Positions 26,298-35,577 are shown, counted from the stretch's first letter. The stretch is DNA of 64,000 bases from an uncultured Erwinia sp. (GCA_946221915.1 CAMIKG010000001.1:186001-250000); one strand, 5' to 3'. Program-made: numbers and translations. The notes: a model not told the origin generated them from the letters alone.

Positions 26298-29278
26298 TTC
26301 TTAAATACGCTCCCACTGTCGATCCAGTATTGTGCCGTGCTGTTACCACTGCTGGATAAAGTATTCAGGCTCAGGCGTAAATGGTGTGGCGGCACGCGGC
26401 TGCCATCGCCCAGGCGGGCATCGGCAATCTCAAAACGCTCCGGGCTGCGCGGGTCTTCACCCGGCGCTACCGCCAGTTTCACGCGTAACACACTGTCACC
26501 GGCTATTTTACGCGCCAGCGCCTGATCGGTAATCGTCAGGCTGTAGAGCGGCGAGGCGGGCCAGCGGTCATTATCCAGCTGACGGAAGCCGAGGCACAGA
26601 CCGCCGCGGATCTGGAAGCTGGTTTTGCGGTCAAGGGCGAAATCGGGCTGATCGAGGTCGATATCGCTGTAGTACACGTTACTGCTGCTCAGCACGCTGT
26701 CGGCATCCAGCATGCCCAGATAACGGATGGTGGAGTACGGCTGGAAATCCCCGGCGCGGAAATAGAAGCTGGAGAGGCGCAGATCGAGCGCCAGCAGGCA
26801 CAGCATCGCGCCCACTGCGGCAGTGGATTTCGGGTTGTCGATACGACCCAGCTTGTTAAACGGATACCAGTCGCTGGTGTGATAACCCTCCAGCGACAGA
26901 ATGCGGCTGCCCGGCAGCGGCTGCAGATGGCGGAACAGCGCCTGCACGCCCGGGAAGCGCGAAGGGCGGCCGGTCAGCAGCAGCACATCACAGGTATACA
27001 GCGACACCACTTCCGCCATTGAGCGCAGGGTCTGCACAATGGTCATACGGTTAGAGAGGAACTCGCCGTGCAGCTTGCTCAGTTTCAGGATCAGCGGCAC
27101 CTGCAGAATATCAAAGCTGCTGTCACCGCTCAGCGCGCGTTGCAGTTCGCCGTTGATATACTCCAGCACTTTATCCGTGGGTACACGCTCCAGCAGTTCG
27201 CCAAAGCTGGCGTCAATTTCCGCGCTGCTGTCGAGCGGGTCGAAACGTTCATAATTTTCCAGAATCGCACGCGCCACCGGCATAAAGATTTGCAGCGTTA
27301 CCTGCTGGCGCAGGGTGGATTGCGCGTCGATACGGCCATCGTGACCAAACAGCTTCGCCATCAGCACGTCCGGGCTGAGCAGTCCGGCTTTTTTCAGCGC
27401 GTCCTGCAGCGCAGGCAGTACGTACAGCTGAATCACATCCAGCAGAATATCGTCGCCCGCCACTTTGAAGCCTTCACGGAACAGCAGGTACGGGTTAATT
27501 TTCACGTTCTGGCCGACGCCGTCATCCAGCGTGTACTGGGTAATCGCCAGATCGGTGGTGCCGCCGCCGATATCGATGGAGGCGATACGCAGCGTTTTCC
27601 CCGGCGCTTCATCCGCGCCGCGTGGGCGGTCCGGCCGCGCCTGGCTGGCGAAGAACGCTCCGGCATGACCAGCGAAGTTAACCTGAGTTTCATTAAACAG
27701 ATACACCATCTGGCCGCAGGTGGCTTCATCCCACTCCATCTGCACTTCCGGTACCGGCTTCAGGCTTTTCGCTTTATCACTGGCGCTGCTGAACGCGTCA
27801 TCCGCCGGATGCCAGCCCATTGCTTTCCACACCAGGCCGATAGCTTCGATCATGCGGCGACGGAAAATCTCGCGCTCCGGCTTCGGCATCGCCGATGGCA
27901 GGGTGAGGATAATATGGCGCAACTGACGCGGGGCATTGCTGTGCGGCATCTTCATGCGCTGTGCGGCGCTGTTGATCTGCATCAGCGCCTGCGCCAGCAG
28001 TTCGGACAGCATAAAGCTCATCAGCGAGCTGCGGCTGTAGTTGGCGGAAAACACTGGCAGACGGTCATCCAGCGCCTGGGCGTACAGCGGCTGGCCTTCA
28101 TCATTCAGCAGGTTCATCAGCGGCGCGGCGATAGCCGGGGCTTCATCGCTGGCCAGCGCTGAGGTCTGGTTAAAGCGCCAGCCTGGCAGCCAGCTCTCTT
28201 CGTCCCACAGATAACGGCGCGGGCTGGAGATGCCCGTTGCGCCTTCGGTGCCCAGACGCTGCAACGCCATGCGGCTGGCTTCACGGCCAACGCGGGTCAG
28301 GGCTGGCCAGACAAAGGCGTTTTCGCGCCCGCTTTCCAGTGAGTAATTGGCTTTACCAAAGTGCGCCTCGGCAAACTCGACGCGACTTTCAAACATCTCG
28401 TTATAAACCTGATGCGGCTCGCTGAGATCGCGAATCTGCAGTTCGTAGGTCTGCTTCAGGCCATTGCTTTCATCAGGATGATCTTCCACCAGAATGCCAC
28501 AGGTGTGCGAATTGCCGACATCGAGGATCAAATCGACATTCACCACCGGCTCCTGCAGGGTGGCGGTGTGGATTTTAATTTCGTTCAGCTGCAGCTGGCT
28601 GCCCAGCAGATCGAGCAGGTTCAGGTAGTGCGCCTGGTATTCGAACTCTTTCAGCGCGATTTTCAGATTACCTTCGTGACGCTGCTCCTGAATGGCCGCC
28701 TGCTGCAGAAACACTTCGCGCAGCCAGCCATCGACCCAGGTCAGATCGAGAAATTCGCTCAGTTCATGATTACGCCACGCGAGGGCGAAGCTGACGCCAT
28801 TCTGCGCGTCACTGGCGGTCAGCGCCAGGTGCTCCATCTCATCGCCGTCCGCCCAGCACTGGGTATCAAACGCCAGCACCACACGGTGGGTATGGCCTTC
28901 CTGGTCTGGCGTCTTCAGCCTGCGGACCTGCATGCGCGCCCAGTTTTCCGGGCCGCCGATAAAGTGGCGCGGCGGCGTGCAGCGCAGCACCGGCAACGGC
29001 AGCCAGAGATTTTCCAGCAGCAGCAGCGATTGCTCCAGCGCAAAGCTGAACTCCGGCTTGACCACTTCCGGCGTGGCATGGTCTGGCGTCTGCAGCAGGT
29101 ATTTGCCGCTGCTGATGTCATGCTCCAGCAACAGCAGCGGACCATTGGCGGTCTGGCGGACAAATTTACCCGGCATCTCCGGGTCTGGCTGCGCTTTGAT
29201 GGCGAAATCAAGAAACTGGATGCCGCTGTCCTGAATCAGGGTGACTTTTTGATTAACGTCGTTAAGGGTCGCCAGCAT
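26294..29278 (-). CDS. srfB: SrfB-like protein with actin/Hsp70-type ATPase motifs
   Basis: 994 residues. After a 240-residue N-terminal part comes DLILDVGNSHTCGILVED, an actin/Hsp70 phosphate-1 motif. Near residue 560, RIASIDIGGGTTDLAITQY forms phosphate-2, and near 755, VLLLTGRPSRFPGVQALF resembles the adenosine motif. So the protein is probably an ATPase of the actin/Hsp70 superfamily, not a secreted effector in the usual sense; no signal peptide is seen. It is coupled to srfC by an ATGA overlap and begins two bases after srfA. Confidence 0.87.
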   Translation of the reverse strand: MLATLNDVNQKVTLIQDSGIQFLDFAIKAQPDPEMPGKFVRQTANGPLLLLEHDISSGKYLLQTPDHATPEVVKPEFSFALEQSLLLLENLWLPLPVLRCTPPRHFIGGPENWARMQVRRLKTPDQEGHTHRVVLAFDTQCWADGDEMEHLALTASDAQNGVSFALAWRNHELSEFLDLTWVDGWLREVFLQQAAIQEQRHEGNLKIALKEFEYQAHYLNLLDLLGSQLQLNEIKIHTATLQEPVVNVDLILDVGNSHTCGILVEDHPDESNGLKQTYELQIRDLSEPHQVYNEMFESRVEFAEAHFGKANYSLESGRENAFVWPALTRVGREASRMALQRLGTEGATGISSPRRYLWDEESWLPGWRFNQTSALASDEAPAIAAPLMNLLNDEGQPLYAQALDDRLPVFSANYSRSSLMSFMLSELLAQALMQINSAAQRMKMPHSNAPRQLRHIILTLPSAMPKPEREIFRRRMIEAIGLVWKAMGWHPADDAFSSASDKAKSLKPVPEVQMEWDEATCGQMVYLFNETQVNFAGHAGAFFASQARPDRPRGADEAPGKTLRIASIDIGGGTTDLAITQYTLDDGVGQNVKINPYLLFREGFKVAGDDILLDVIQLYVLPALQDALKKAGLLSPDVLMAKLFGHDGRIDAQSTLRQQVTLQIFMPVARAILENYERFDPLDSSAEIDASFGELLERVPTDKVLEYINGELQRALSGDSSFDILQVPLILKLSKLHGEFLSNRMTIVQTLRSMAEVVSLYTCDVLLLTGRPSRFPGVQALFRHLQPLPGSRILSLEGYHTSDWYPFNKLGRIDNPKSTAAVGAMLCLLALDLRLSSFYFRAGDFQPYSTIRYLGMLDADSVLSSSNVYYSDIDLDQPDFALDRKTSFQIRGGLCLGFRQLDNDRWPASPLYSLTITDQALARKIAGDSVLRVKLAVAPGEDPRSPERFEIADARLGDGSRVPPHHLRLSLNTLSSSGNSTAQYWIDSGSVFKK

Positions 29279-29280
29279 AA

Positions 29281-30648
29281 TTACTTGTTCTCGCGTTTCA
29301 TGGTCATCGGATAGACAGTCTCGCCAAAGCGTGCTTCACAGGACGCTGCGCCGCTGGTGGCTTTACAGGCGATTTCCGGCATTTTGTAACGGCTGCCGTC
29401 GCTGCAGCGCGCGGTGTAACGGCTGTTGATAATCAGCGTCCCCGAGCTGTGCAGGCCCGCAGCGATATCGGCGCGGCAGCTGTTGCCGTCACCCTGCACG
29501 ATACGTGCCGTGCCTTTGCCATCTTTCAGCTGATAGCGCATCGCGGGCAACATGCTGCTCGGCAGGTTTTTCATATCCAGCGTCACGCGCCAGTTGCCGT
29601 TGAGGAATTTGGTGGTGCCAATCTTGACGGCATCCGCTGGCATTACCATTTCATCTTTCGCCGCCGGTTTCACCGGTTCGGCTTCCGCTACCGGTTCGGC
29701 GGGTTTCTCGCTGGCGGTGGTGACTTCAGGTTCGGCGTGAGTGGCGGGCTGCACCGGCAGGGTGGCCACGGGCGCAGGCGCAGGCGTCGCCACTGGCGGT
29801 GCGGCAACCGGGGCAACGGGTGCAGGCTGGGCTACCGGGGCTGGCGCGCTGTTTTCACTGGCGACAGGCGGCTGCTCCGGGGCTGACTGATAGTGCTGTA
29901 CGGCAGCGAACGCCCCCGCAATCGCCACGGGCGGCAGCAGCCACCAGAAACGTCGCCAGTTTGCTTTCGGTTTACTGGCGGGCACAGCGGCTGGCGCAGG
30001 CGGTGTTTCCACCACGATAACCTCGGGTTCGACAACCGGCGCGGCTACAGGCGCCGGGGCAGGAACGGGCGCAGGTGTCGCCACGACTACCGGTTCATAC
30101 AGCGGTGCGCTCAGTGGTTCCGGCTGGGGTTCGGGTTCAGGCAGAATCGGCGGCAGATTAATTTGCAGGCTGGCGCGCAGGCAGTCGAGGGCATCGGCGC
30201 GGGATTTTTTATCGAGGTCAACAAAGCCCCAGAAGGTGATGACCGGTTTGCCATCGACCAGGTAGACATAGTTCTGGTCGGGGAACTGGAAGGCTTTGCT
30301 CAGCAGCACGCCGAACAGGCGCATCGCCGGTTTCTCCGCGCTCTGCGCCCGCTGGCTGATTTCGCTGACGCTCTGCTGGTAGCTTTCCAGCAGATTGATC
30401 GCGGAGGCGCGCTCGCTGTCGCTGGCGGCAATCCACGATTTAACCCGGCCCTGGAAGGGCGCATACCAGTCAATGCGGTCACCGCTTTCGTTCGGCTGAG
30501 GGATCGCCAGACAGTCGGCGATTTTTTGCTGTTTGCGCAAGCGCAGTGTTTCACGTAACTGCAGGGCGGAGGCATAAACCGGCTGGCCATTTTCTCCCAG
30601 TGCCAGCACTGCATCCAGATTACCGCTGCGTAAGAATGATTTTGCCAC
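29281..30648 (-). CDS. srfA: SrfA-like membrane-anchored protein
   Basis: 455 residues starting with GTG at 30648 (weak AAGGG upstream). The N-terminal 170 residues are polar and soluble. A Pro/Ala-rich stretch (roughly 175-230) leads to one membrane helix, WWLLPPVAIAGAFAAVQHY, followed by a second Pro/Ala/Val-rich linker of 90 residues and a C-terminal domain with four cysteines (CRADIAAG, ARCSDGS, EIACKAT, ASCEARFG). The layout suggests an inner-membrane protein with a cytoplasmic head and a periplasmic disulfide-bonded domain on a long stalk. First gene of srfABC. Confidence 0.82.
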   Translation of the reverse strand: MAKSFLRSGNLDAVLALGENGQPVYASALQLRETLRLRKQQKIADCLAIPQPNESGDRIDWYAPFQGRVKSWIAASDSERASAINLLESYQQSVSEISQRAQSAEKPAMRLFGVLLSKAFQFPDQNYVYLVDGKPVITFWGFVDLDKKSRADALDCLRASLQINLPPILPEPEPQPEPLSAPLYEPVVVATPAPVPAPAPVAAPVVEPEVIVVETPPAPAAVPASKPKANWRRFWWLLPPVAIAGAFAAVQHYQSAPEQPPVASENSAPAPVAQPAPVAPVAAPPVATPAPAPVATLPVQPATHAEPEVTTASEKPAEPVAEAEPVKPAAKDEMVMPADAVKIGTTKFLNGNWRVTLDMKNLPSSMLPAMRYQLKDGKGTARIVQGDGNSCRADIAAGLHSSGTLIINSRYTARCSDGSRYKMPEIACKATSGAASCEARFGETVYPMTMKRENK

Positions 30649-30855
30649 GTATCAGGGCCCTTTTGTGACGATGCCTGAGGCAGAAAATAATGTGATATCT
30701 GAGATTGTGTTTACTTTAGTTCTGTCAATCGCAAATCAAACGCCGGAATAAGCGCAAAAACTGGTAACTATCTGTGGCATCAAGAGTATAGCGGATAAAT
30801 TTTGCGCAGCGGAGAGCCTGTGACGCCATTTTTTTCCTGTTACAGCTGGCGCGTA

Positions 30856-30888
30856 ATGTTACTGCTGTCACTGTGACAGTTGTAACAT
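30856..30888. promoter_or_regulatory. Upstream activator palindrome of the butanediol dehydrogenase promoter
   Basis: ATGTTACTGCTGTCAC (30856-30871), a single T, and GTGACAGTTGTAACAT (30873-30888) form an inverted repeat with 14 of 16 paired positions. It is about 95 bp upstream of the sigma-54 promoter, the place expected for the enhancer-binding activator encoded at 32359-34296. Confidence 0.65.
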
Positions 30889-30980
30889 CGCCGTGACGCG
30901 CGCGCGGCGTGACAACGGCGAGGTAAAGATTAAGTTGCTGATTTATCGAATTATTGGTTGCTGCTGCGTCACAGGAAAAA

Positions 30981-30997
30981 CTGGCACGGATCTGGCT
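30981..30997 (+). promoter_or_regulatory. Sigma-54 promoter
   Basis: CTGGCACGGATCTGGCT matches the sigma-54 consensus YTGGCACGRNNNTTGCW at every defined position except one (TGGC for TTGC). It lies about 40 bp before the dehydrogenase start. Confidence 0.75.
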
Positions 30998-31038
30998 AGA
31001 CCTGCTGGCACGACATATCACCAATAATGGAGAATAAA

Positions 31039-32094
31039 ATGAAAGCAGCTCGCTGGCATCGCGCACGCGATATTAAAGTTGAGGACATTGAAGAGCCTCA
31101 GGTTTCTGCCGGGACCGTAAAGATTAAAGTCGCCTGGACGGGCATCTGTGGCAGTGACCTGCATGAATACCTTGCCGGGCCGATTTTTGTGCCGGTCGAC
31201 AAGCCGCATCCGGTCAGCGGTGATATTGCGCCGATTGTGATGGGCCATGAGTTTTCCGGTGAAGTGGTGGAAGTGGGCGCAGGCGTCAGCAAAGTGAAGC
31301 CGGGCGACCGGGTGGTGGTGGAGCCGATTCTCTCCTGCGGCGAGTGTGAAGCCTGCCGCGAGCAGAAATATAACCTGTGTGACGGGCTGGGTTTTCACGG
31401 TTTGTCCGGCGGTGGCGGCGGTTTCTCCAGCTTTACCGTGGTGAAAGAGCATATGGTGCACCGGATGCCGGAAGGGCTGTCGTATGAGCAGGGCGCGCTG
31501 GTGGAACCTGCGGCGGTGGCGTTGCATGCCGTCAGAATGAGTACGCTGAAAGTGGGCGGCAAAGCGGCGGTGTTTGGCGCCGGGCCGATTGGTCTGCTGC
31601 TGATTGAAGCACTGCGCGCGGCGGGTGCCGCCGAAATCTATGTGGTGGAGCTGTCGCCACAACGCTCGGAAAAGGCGCTGGAACTGGGTGCGCGTCGCGT
31701 TATCGATCCGACCAAAGAAGATGCTGTTGAGGTGATTCGTCAGCTGACGGCCGGCGGTGTCGATGTGGCCTTTGAGGTGACCGGCGTTCCGGCGGTGCTG
31801 AAGCAGTGTATCAACAGTACCCGTTATGAAGGGGAGACCATTGTGGTCTCTATCTGGGAAGGTGAGGCGGCGTTTAACCCTAATACCATCGTGCTGAAAG
31901 AGCGTTCGGTGAAAGGGATTATCGCCTATCGTCATATTTTCCCGGCGGTGATGGAGCTGATGACGCAGGGTTATTTCCCGGCGGATAAGCTGGTGACCAA
32001 GAAAATTGAGCTGGCGGATATTGTCAGCGAAGGTTTTGATGCGCTGGTGCGCGAGAAACAGCAGGTCAAGATTCTGGTTCGTCCACCGCAGTAA
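31039..32094 (+). CDS. Zn-dependent medium-chain dehydrogenase, (R,R)-2,3-butanediol dehydrogenase type
   Basis: 351 residues from the ATG at 31039 (GGAG six bases upstream; an ATG twelve bases earlier overlaps this Shine-Dalgarno). Catalytic-zinc residues are in GICGSDLHEYL and MGHEFSGEV, structural zinc cysteines in CGECEACREQKYNLC, and the Rossmann motif in AVFGAGPIGLLLIEAL. VDKPHPVSGDIAPIVMGHE is typical of butanediol dehydrogenases of the BudC/AdhB-like MDR type. It would interconvert acetoin and 2,3-butanediol with NAD(H). The sigma-54 promoter and the AcoR-type activator nearby support an acetoin/butanediol role; sorbitol or threonine dehydrogenase activity is less likely. Confidence 0.88.
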   Translation: MKAARWHRARDIKVEDIEEPQVSAGTVKIKVAWTGICGSDLHEYLAGPIFVPVDKPHPVSGDIAPIVMGHEFSGEVVEVGAGVSKVKPGDRVVVEPILSCGECEACREQKYNLCDGLGFHGLSGGGGGFSSFTVVKEHMVHRMPEGLSYEQGALVEPAAVALHAVRMSTLKVGGKAAVFGAGPIGLLLIEALRAAGAAEIYVVELSPQRSEKALELGARRVIDPTKEDAVEVIRQLTAGGVDVAFEVTGVPAVLKQCINSTRYEGETIVVSIWEGEAAFNPNTIVLKERSVKGIIAYRHIFPAVMELMTQGYFPADKLVTKKIELADIVSEGFDALVREKQQVKILVRPPQ

Positions 32095-32202
32095 TCTGTT
32101 AGCCGGGCGGGGCGGGGTTTACCGTTCCGCGCCTGCCGGTCTGGCGTTTTTGTGCAGGCCGGGCTGATGTTTTGTGCCGGTGTGGTCTGACGTTCCGTGC
32201 CT

Positions 32203-32311
32203 GCACGGGGAGCGCGGGCAGATCGGAAAGTCGCTTTGCGTCATCCTGACCGCTCGGCCCGCGCCGTCCCTGGCGCGGGACGCTTTCCTCTTCTGCCCGC
32301 GCTCCCCGTGC
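32203..32311. repeat. Large imperfect palindrome (REP/cruciform-like) between bdh and acoR-type gene
   Basis: A 20-bp arm at 32203-32222 (GCACGGGGAGCGCGGGCAGA) is the exact reverse complement of 32292-32311. Inside, GGAAAG/CTTTCC extends the stem, and a second hairpin CCCGCGCC (32258-32265) / GGCGCGGG (32272-32279) lies in the middle. The string CGTTCCGYGCCTGC occurs at 32123 and again at 32191. It fills the tail-to-tail gap of 264 bp, which has no other gene. Confidence 0.8.
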
Positions 32312-32358
32312 TTTGACTTTTGTGTTGTCTGCGAGAGGTACTTCTGCTTCTTCTCTTA

Positions 32359-34296
32359 CTATTCCGCTCCGCTGGTTAGCGGCGAGCGAATGCCTAATCG
32401 GCGCATATGTCGCCACAGGGTCATCCGGCTGATACCCAGCTGATGTGCAACCCGTGTGCGGTTCCACTGCGCAGCGGCTAACAGGCTGATTAACTCCTGT
32501 GCTGCGGGATTTGGCTGCTTGCTGTTCAGTGGTGGTGCTGTCAGCCTGCTCGCAGGTTGCGCCTGCTGTAAAGAATCCGGCAGATCCTCCAGCTCAATAT
32601 CAAACTGATCCGCCATCTGCTGCGCATAGTCGAGGACATTACGCAGTTCACGCAGGTTGCCGGGCCACGTATGCTGCAACAGGCGCTGATGTGCCGCAGG
32701 CGTTAAACCGGCGTTATCCGCCAGCAGGCGCTGGATCATCTGCGCCAGATCGCTGCGTTCACGCAGCGGCGGCAGGGTAATCTGTGCGCCATTCAGCCGA
32801 TACCACAGGTCGGCACGGAAATGACCCGTCGCGACGCGTTGCTCAAGCTGATAGTGCGAGGCGCAGATAACGCGGATATCGACCGCGACCGGGCGCGACG
32901 CGCCGACCGGCAGCACTTCGTGTTCCGCCAGTACGCGCAGCAGGCGCGACTGCATCTCCAGCGGCATATCACCAATTTCATCGAGAAACAGCGTGCCGCC
33001 GTCAGCTTCCTGGATCAGGCCGCGTTTCGGCTTGCTGCTGGCGCCGGAATAGCTGCCCGGCAGCGCGCCAAACAGTTCGCTTTCAATCAGCGTGGCGGGG
33101 ATCGCCGCACAGTTCACCGCGATAAATGGTGCCGCGCGGCGCTCGCTGGCGCGGTGAAACGCGCGGGCGAAATACTCTTTACCGCTGCCGGTCTCCCCCT
33201 GGATCACCAGATTAATCGGGCTGTTCAGCAGGCGGCTGGCGCGCACGAGCTGGCGCTGTAACCCGGCATCACCGGCGTTGAGCGCGGCCAGCTCAGCGGG
33301 CAGCGTCGTGCTGGTAACCGCCAGCGGCGCCGCGCGGCGTGAAGGCGGTGCGCAGACATGCACAAACAACGCACTGCCGCTGTGGCGCAGGTCAAGTTGC
33401 GCGGTATCGCCACGACACAGCGGCAGTTGCTCAAACGACTGCTGGAAAAAGTGGGCGAAGGGCTGGCCGATAAGGCTGCTGACGGCATGTAAATCCGTTG
33501 ACTGGCCTGGCTGGCCCGTTTCCAGCAGGCGGCGAGCACGATCGCTGTGACCGACCAGCAGGCCGTTATCATCGAAGGCCAGCAGCAGATCGGGACTGGT
33601 GGCGACAAAGGCCGGGGCATAGCTCAGCTGCAGCAGCCAGTGCTGGCGATGGTGGTGGCGGAACCAGGCATGCTCAATCTGCTGCGCGGCCATGCGGGTA
33701 ATCTGCAGCGCCAGATGCTGGTTCTCTTTCGCCAGCGGTGAACGCAGCGCCGAAATATCCAGCACCGCCTGCAGTGCGCCGCTGGAGGCAAACAGCGGCA
33801 CGGCGCTGCAGGTTAGCGGAATATGAGTGGCGTCGAAATGGTCGCTCTGGTGCACGGTCAGCGGCAGCCCGGTGATCAAGGCAGTGCCCACCGCACAGGT
33901 CCCGGCGCTGGCTTCAGTCCACTGCGCACCCGCCCAGAGTCCGGCGTGGCGCAGACGACTGGCAGCATGTTCACCGCCGCTGTGATCAATCGTCACCCCT
34001 TCGGCATCGGTCAGCAGCACCACATAGCCCGCCGGAGCCACCTGCTGGTACAGCTGCGTCATGCCCTGACGGGCGATGGCGATAAATTCATCCAGCGGGG
34101 CGCGGTGATCGTGCAGTTCACGCGCCGAGAGAATCTGTGCCTGCTGCATGCGAAAAGGATCAAGGCCCCAGGCATCCACGCAGCGCTGCCATGAGTCGCG
34201 AATAAGCGGATCAACATAACTCTGCGGCAGTGTGGTGGGGGGCCGGCGGACGGTATCCACCACTTTTGCCATATGTTCACGTTGCGTCTGATTCAC
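32359..34296 (-). CDS. Sigma-54-dependent activator, AcoR/DhaR type
   Basis: 645 residues. The N-terminal GAF-like region (YVVLLTDAEGVTIDHSGGEHAASRL, GTALITGLPLTVHQSDHF) and a PAS-like middle region lead to an AAA+ domain with Walker A GETGSGKEYFARAFH and Walker B GGTLFLDEIGDMP, then the Fis-type HTH NRTRVAHQLGISRMTLWRHMRRLGI. The sigma-54 contact loop, usually GAFTGA, reads GSYSGA here. AcoR activates acetoin catabolism genes; the sigma-54 promoter and palindrome before the convergent butanediol dehydrogenase are the obvious target. The loop change may weaken sigma-54 contact or be tolerated. Confidence 0.9.
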   Translation of the reverse strand: MNQTQREHMAKVVDTVRRPPTTLPQSYVDPLIRDSWQRCVDAWGLDPFRMQQAQILSARELHDHRAPLDEFIAIARQGMTQLYQQVAPAGYVVLLTDAEGVTIDHSGGEHAASRLRHAGLWAGAQWTEASAGTCAVGTALITGLPLTVHQSDHFDATHIPLTCSAVPLFASSGALQAVLDISALRSPLAKENQHLALQITRMAAQQIEHAWFRHHHRQHWLLQLSYAPAFVATSPDLLLAFDDNGLLVGHSDRARRLLETGQPGQSTDLHAVSSLIGQPFAHFFQQSFEQLPLCRGDTAQLDLRHSGSALFVHVCAPPSRRAAPLAVTSTTLPAELAALNAGDAGLQRQLVRASRLLNSPINLVIQGETGSGKEYFARAFHRASERRAAPFIAVNCAAIPATLIESELFGALPGSYSGASSKPKRGLIQEADGGTLFLDEIGDMPLEMQSRLLRVLAEHEVLPVGASRPVAVDIRVICASHYQLEQRVATGHFRADLWYRLNGAQITLPPLRERSDLAQMIQRLLADNAGLTPAAHQRLLQHTWPGNLRELRNVLDYAQQMADQFDIELEDLPDSLQQAQPASRLTAPPLNSKQPNPAAQELISLLAAAQWNRTRVAHQLGISRMTLWRHMRRLGIRSPLTSGAE

Positions 34297-34392
34297 CGTG
34301 CTGTCTCTCCTGTGACCTGCCTCCTGCGGCGGAAGCTGACTCCTGACGGGTCATTATCTTAGCGCTGCGCAGGGGCAAAATCGAGACGAGAG

Positions 34393-35577
34393 TCACGCCT
34401 TCACGTTGCGTTGCGGCAGCGACAGGATCAGATGCGCCAGCACGCCGCCGATTAAGCCCCAGAATGCCGCGCCAACACCGAGCAGCGTGACCCCGGAGGC
34501 GGTAATCAGAAAGGTGATCATCGCCGCATCGCGCTGCCTGCTGTCGCCCAGCGCCTGCTGCAGGCTGCCGGAAAGCGTGCCCAGCAGGGCTAATCCGGCG
34601 ATGGTATGGATCAGGGCGACAGGCAGCGCGCTAAACAGCATGCCAATCGCGCCGCCGAACAGCCCGGCCAGCAGGTAAAATCCGCCCGCAGCGGCGGAGG
34701 CAAGATAGCGGCGCTGCGGATTCGGGTGCACATCCGGCCCCATACAGATTGCGGCGGTGATTGCAGCGATACAAACCGAGAAGCCGCCAAAAGGGGCTAA
34801 CAGCAGCGACGTCAGCGACGTCCAGCTGATCAGCGGGGAGACCGGCGCCGGATAACCGGCGGCTTTTAGCGTGGCGATCCCGGGCGCATTTTGCGACGCC
34901 ATGGTGACCATAAAATAGGGAATGCCAATCCCCAGCAGTGTGGAGAGTGTAAACTGCGGCGCAATAAATTCCGGCCAGGCAAAATGCAGCGGTTGCTGAG
35001 AAAAGTGAATATTGCCCTGCCACAGCGCCACCGCCAGCCCGGCGACTAACGTCAGCATAATGGCGTAGCGGGCGGCAAACCGGCGCGCCAGCAGCCAGAC
35101 CAGACACATGCTGCCACTAAGGATAAAGTCGACCTGCAGCGCGGCAAAAGCGTCGAGGCCAAAGCGCAGCAGGATACCAGCCAGCATTGCCGCAGAAATC
35201 GCCTGCGGAATATAGCTCATCAGCCGGGCAAACAGCCCGGTGACGCCGCACAGCAGGATCAGCACCGAAGCAAAGATAAAAATACCCACCGCTTCGTTAA
35301 TGGATACGCCCGGCAGGCTGGTGACCAGCAGCGCCGCGCCGGGCGTCGACCAGGCGGTGAGGATCGGCAGGCGATACCACAGCGACAGTCCCAGCGAGGT
35401 GATGCCCATCGCCAGCCCGAGCATGGTCAGCCAGCCGCCAATTTGCCCGGGCGTGGCGCCTGCGGCGGCGGCGGCCTGGAAGATGATCGCGGCGGAACTG
35501 GTATATCCCACCAGCACGGCGACAAATCCGGCAATAATCGCCGGGGTGAAAGATGATTCAGCGTGCTCAGCGCGCAT
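34393..35577 (-). CDS. Benzoate:H+ symporter BenE-family transporter
   Basis: 394 residues from the ATG at 35577 (AGGA upstream); the longer in-frame extension would run through the operator. Hydrophobic with about twelve helices: PAIIAGFVAVLVGYTSSAAIIFQAA, LPILTAWSTPGAALL, AISAAMLAGILLRFG, GIGIPYFMVTMASQNAPGIATLKAAGY and LLAPFGGFSVCIAAITAAICMGPDVH are characteristic of BenE/YdcO. Substrate could be benzoate or another aromatic acid; no aromatic catabolic genes are nearby. It diverges from a cupin-XRE regulator (compare E. coli ydcO beside sutR/ydcN) across 92 bp containing two palindromes. Confidence 0.9.
   Translation of the reverse strand: MRAEHAESSFTPAIIAGFVAVLVGYTSSAAIIFQAAAAAGATPGQIGGWLTMLGLAMGITSLGLSLWYRLPILTAWSTPGAALLVTSLPGVSINEAVGIFIFASVLILLCGVTGLFARLMSYIPQAISAAMLAGILLRFGLDAFAALQVDFILSGSMCLVWLLARRFAARYAIMLTLVAGLAVALWQGNIHFSQQPLHFAWPEFIAPQFTLSTLLGIGIPYFMVTMASQNAPGIATLKAAGYPAPVSPLISWTSLTSLLLAPFGGFSVCIAAITAAICMGPDVHPNPQRRYLASAAAGGFYLLAGLFGGAIGMLFSALPVALIHTIAGLALLGTLSGSLQQALGDSRQRDAAMITFLITASGVTLLGVGAAFWGLIGGVLAHLILSLPQRNVKA

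Noticed and set aside
27068..28162. 364-codon plus-strand frame inside srfB
   Set aside because: Arg/Gln/His-rich antisense frame; srfB motifs on the other strand are convincing.
31005..31021. A second sigma-54 element (CTGGCACGACATATCAC) close to the bdh start
   Set aside because: The -24 half is good but the -12 GC is absent at the required distance.
32099..32467. 122-codon minus-strand frame between bdh and the acoR-type gene
   Set aside because: It runs through the large palindrome and overlaps the end of the regulator gene; Arg/Pro/Gly-rich product without a start signal.
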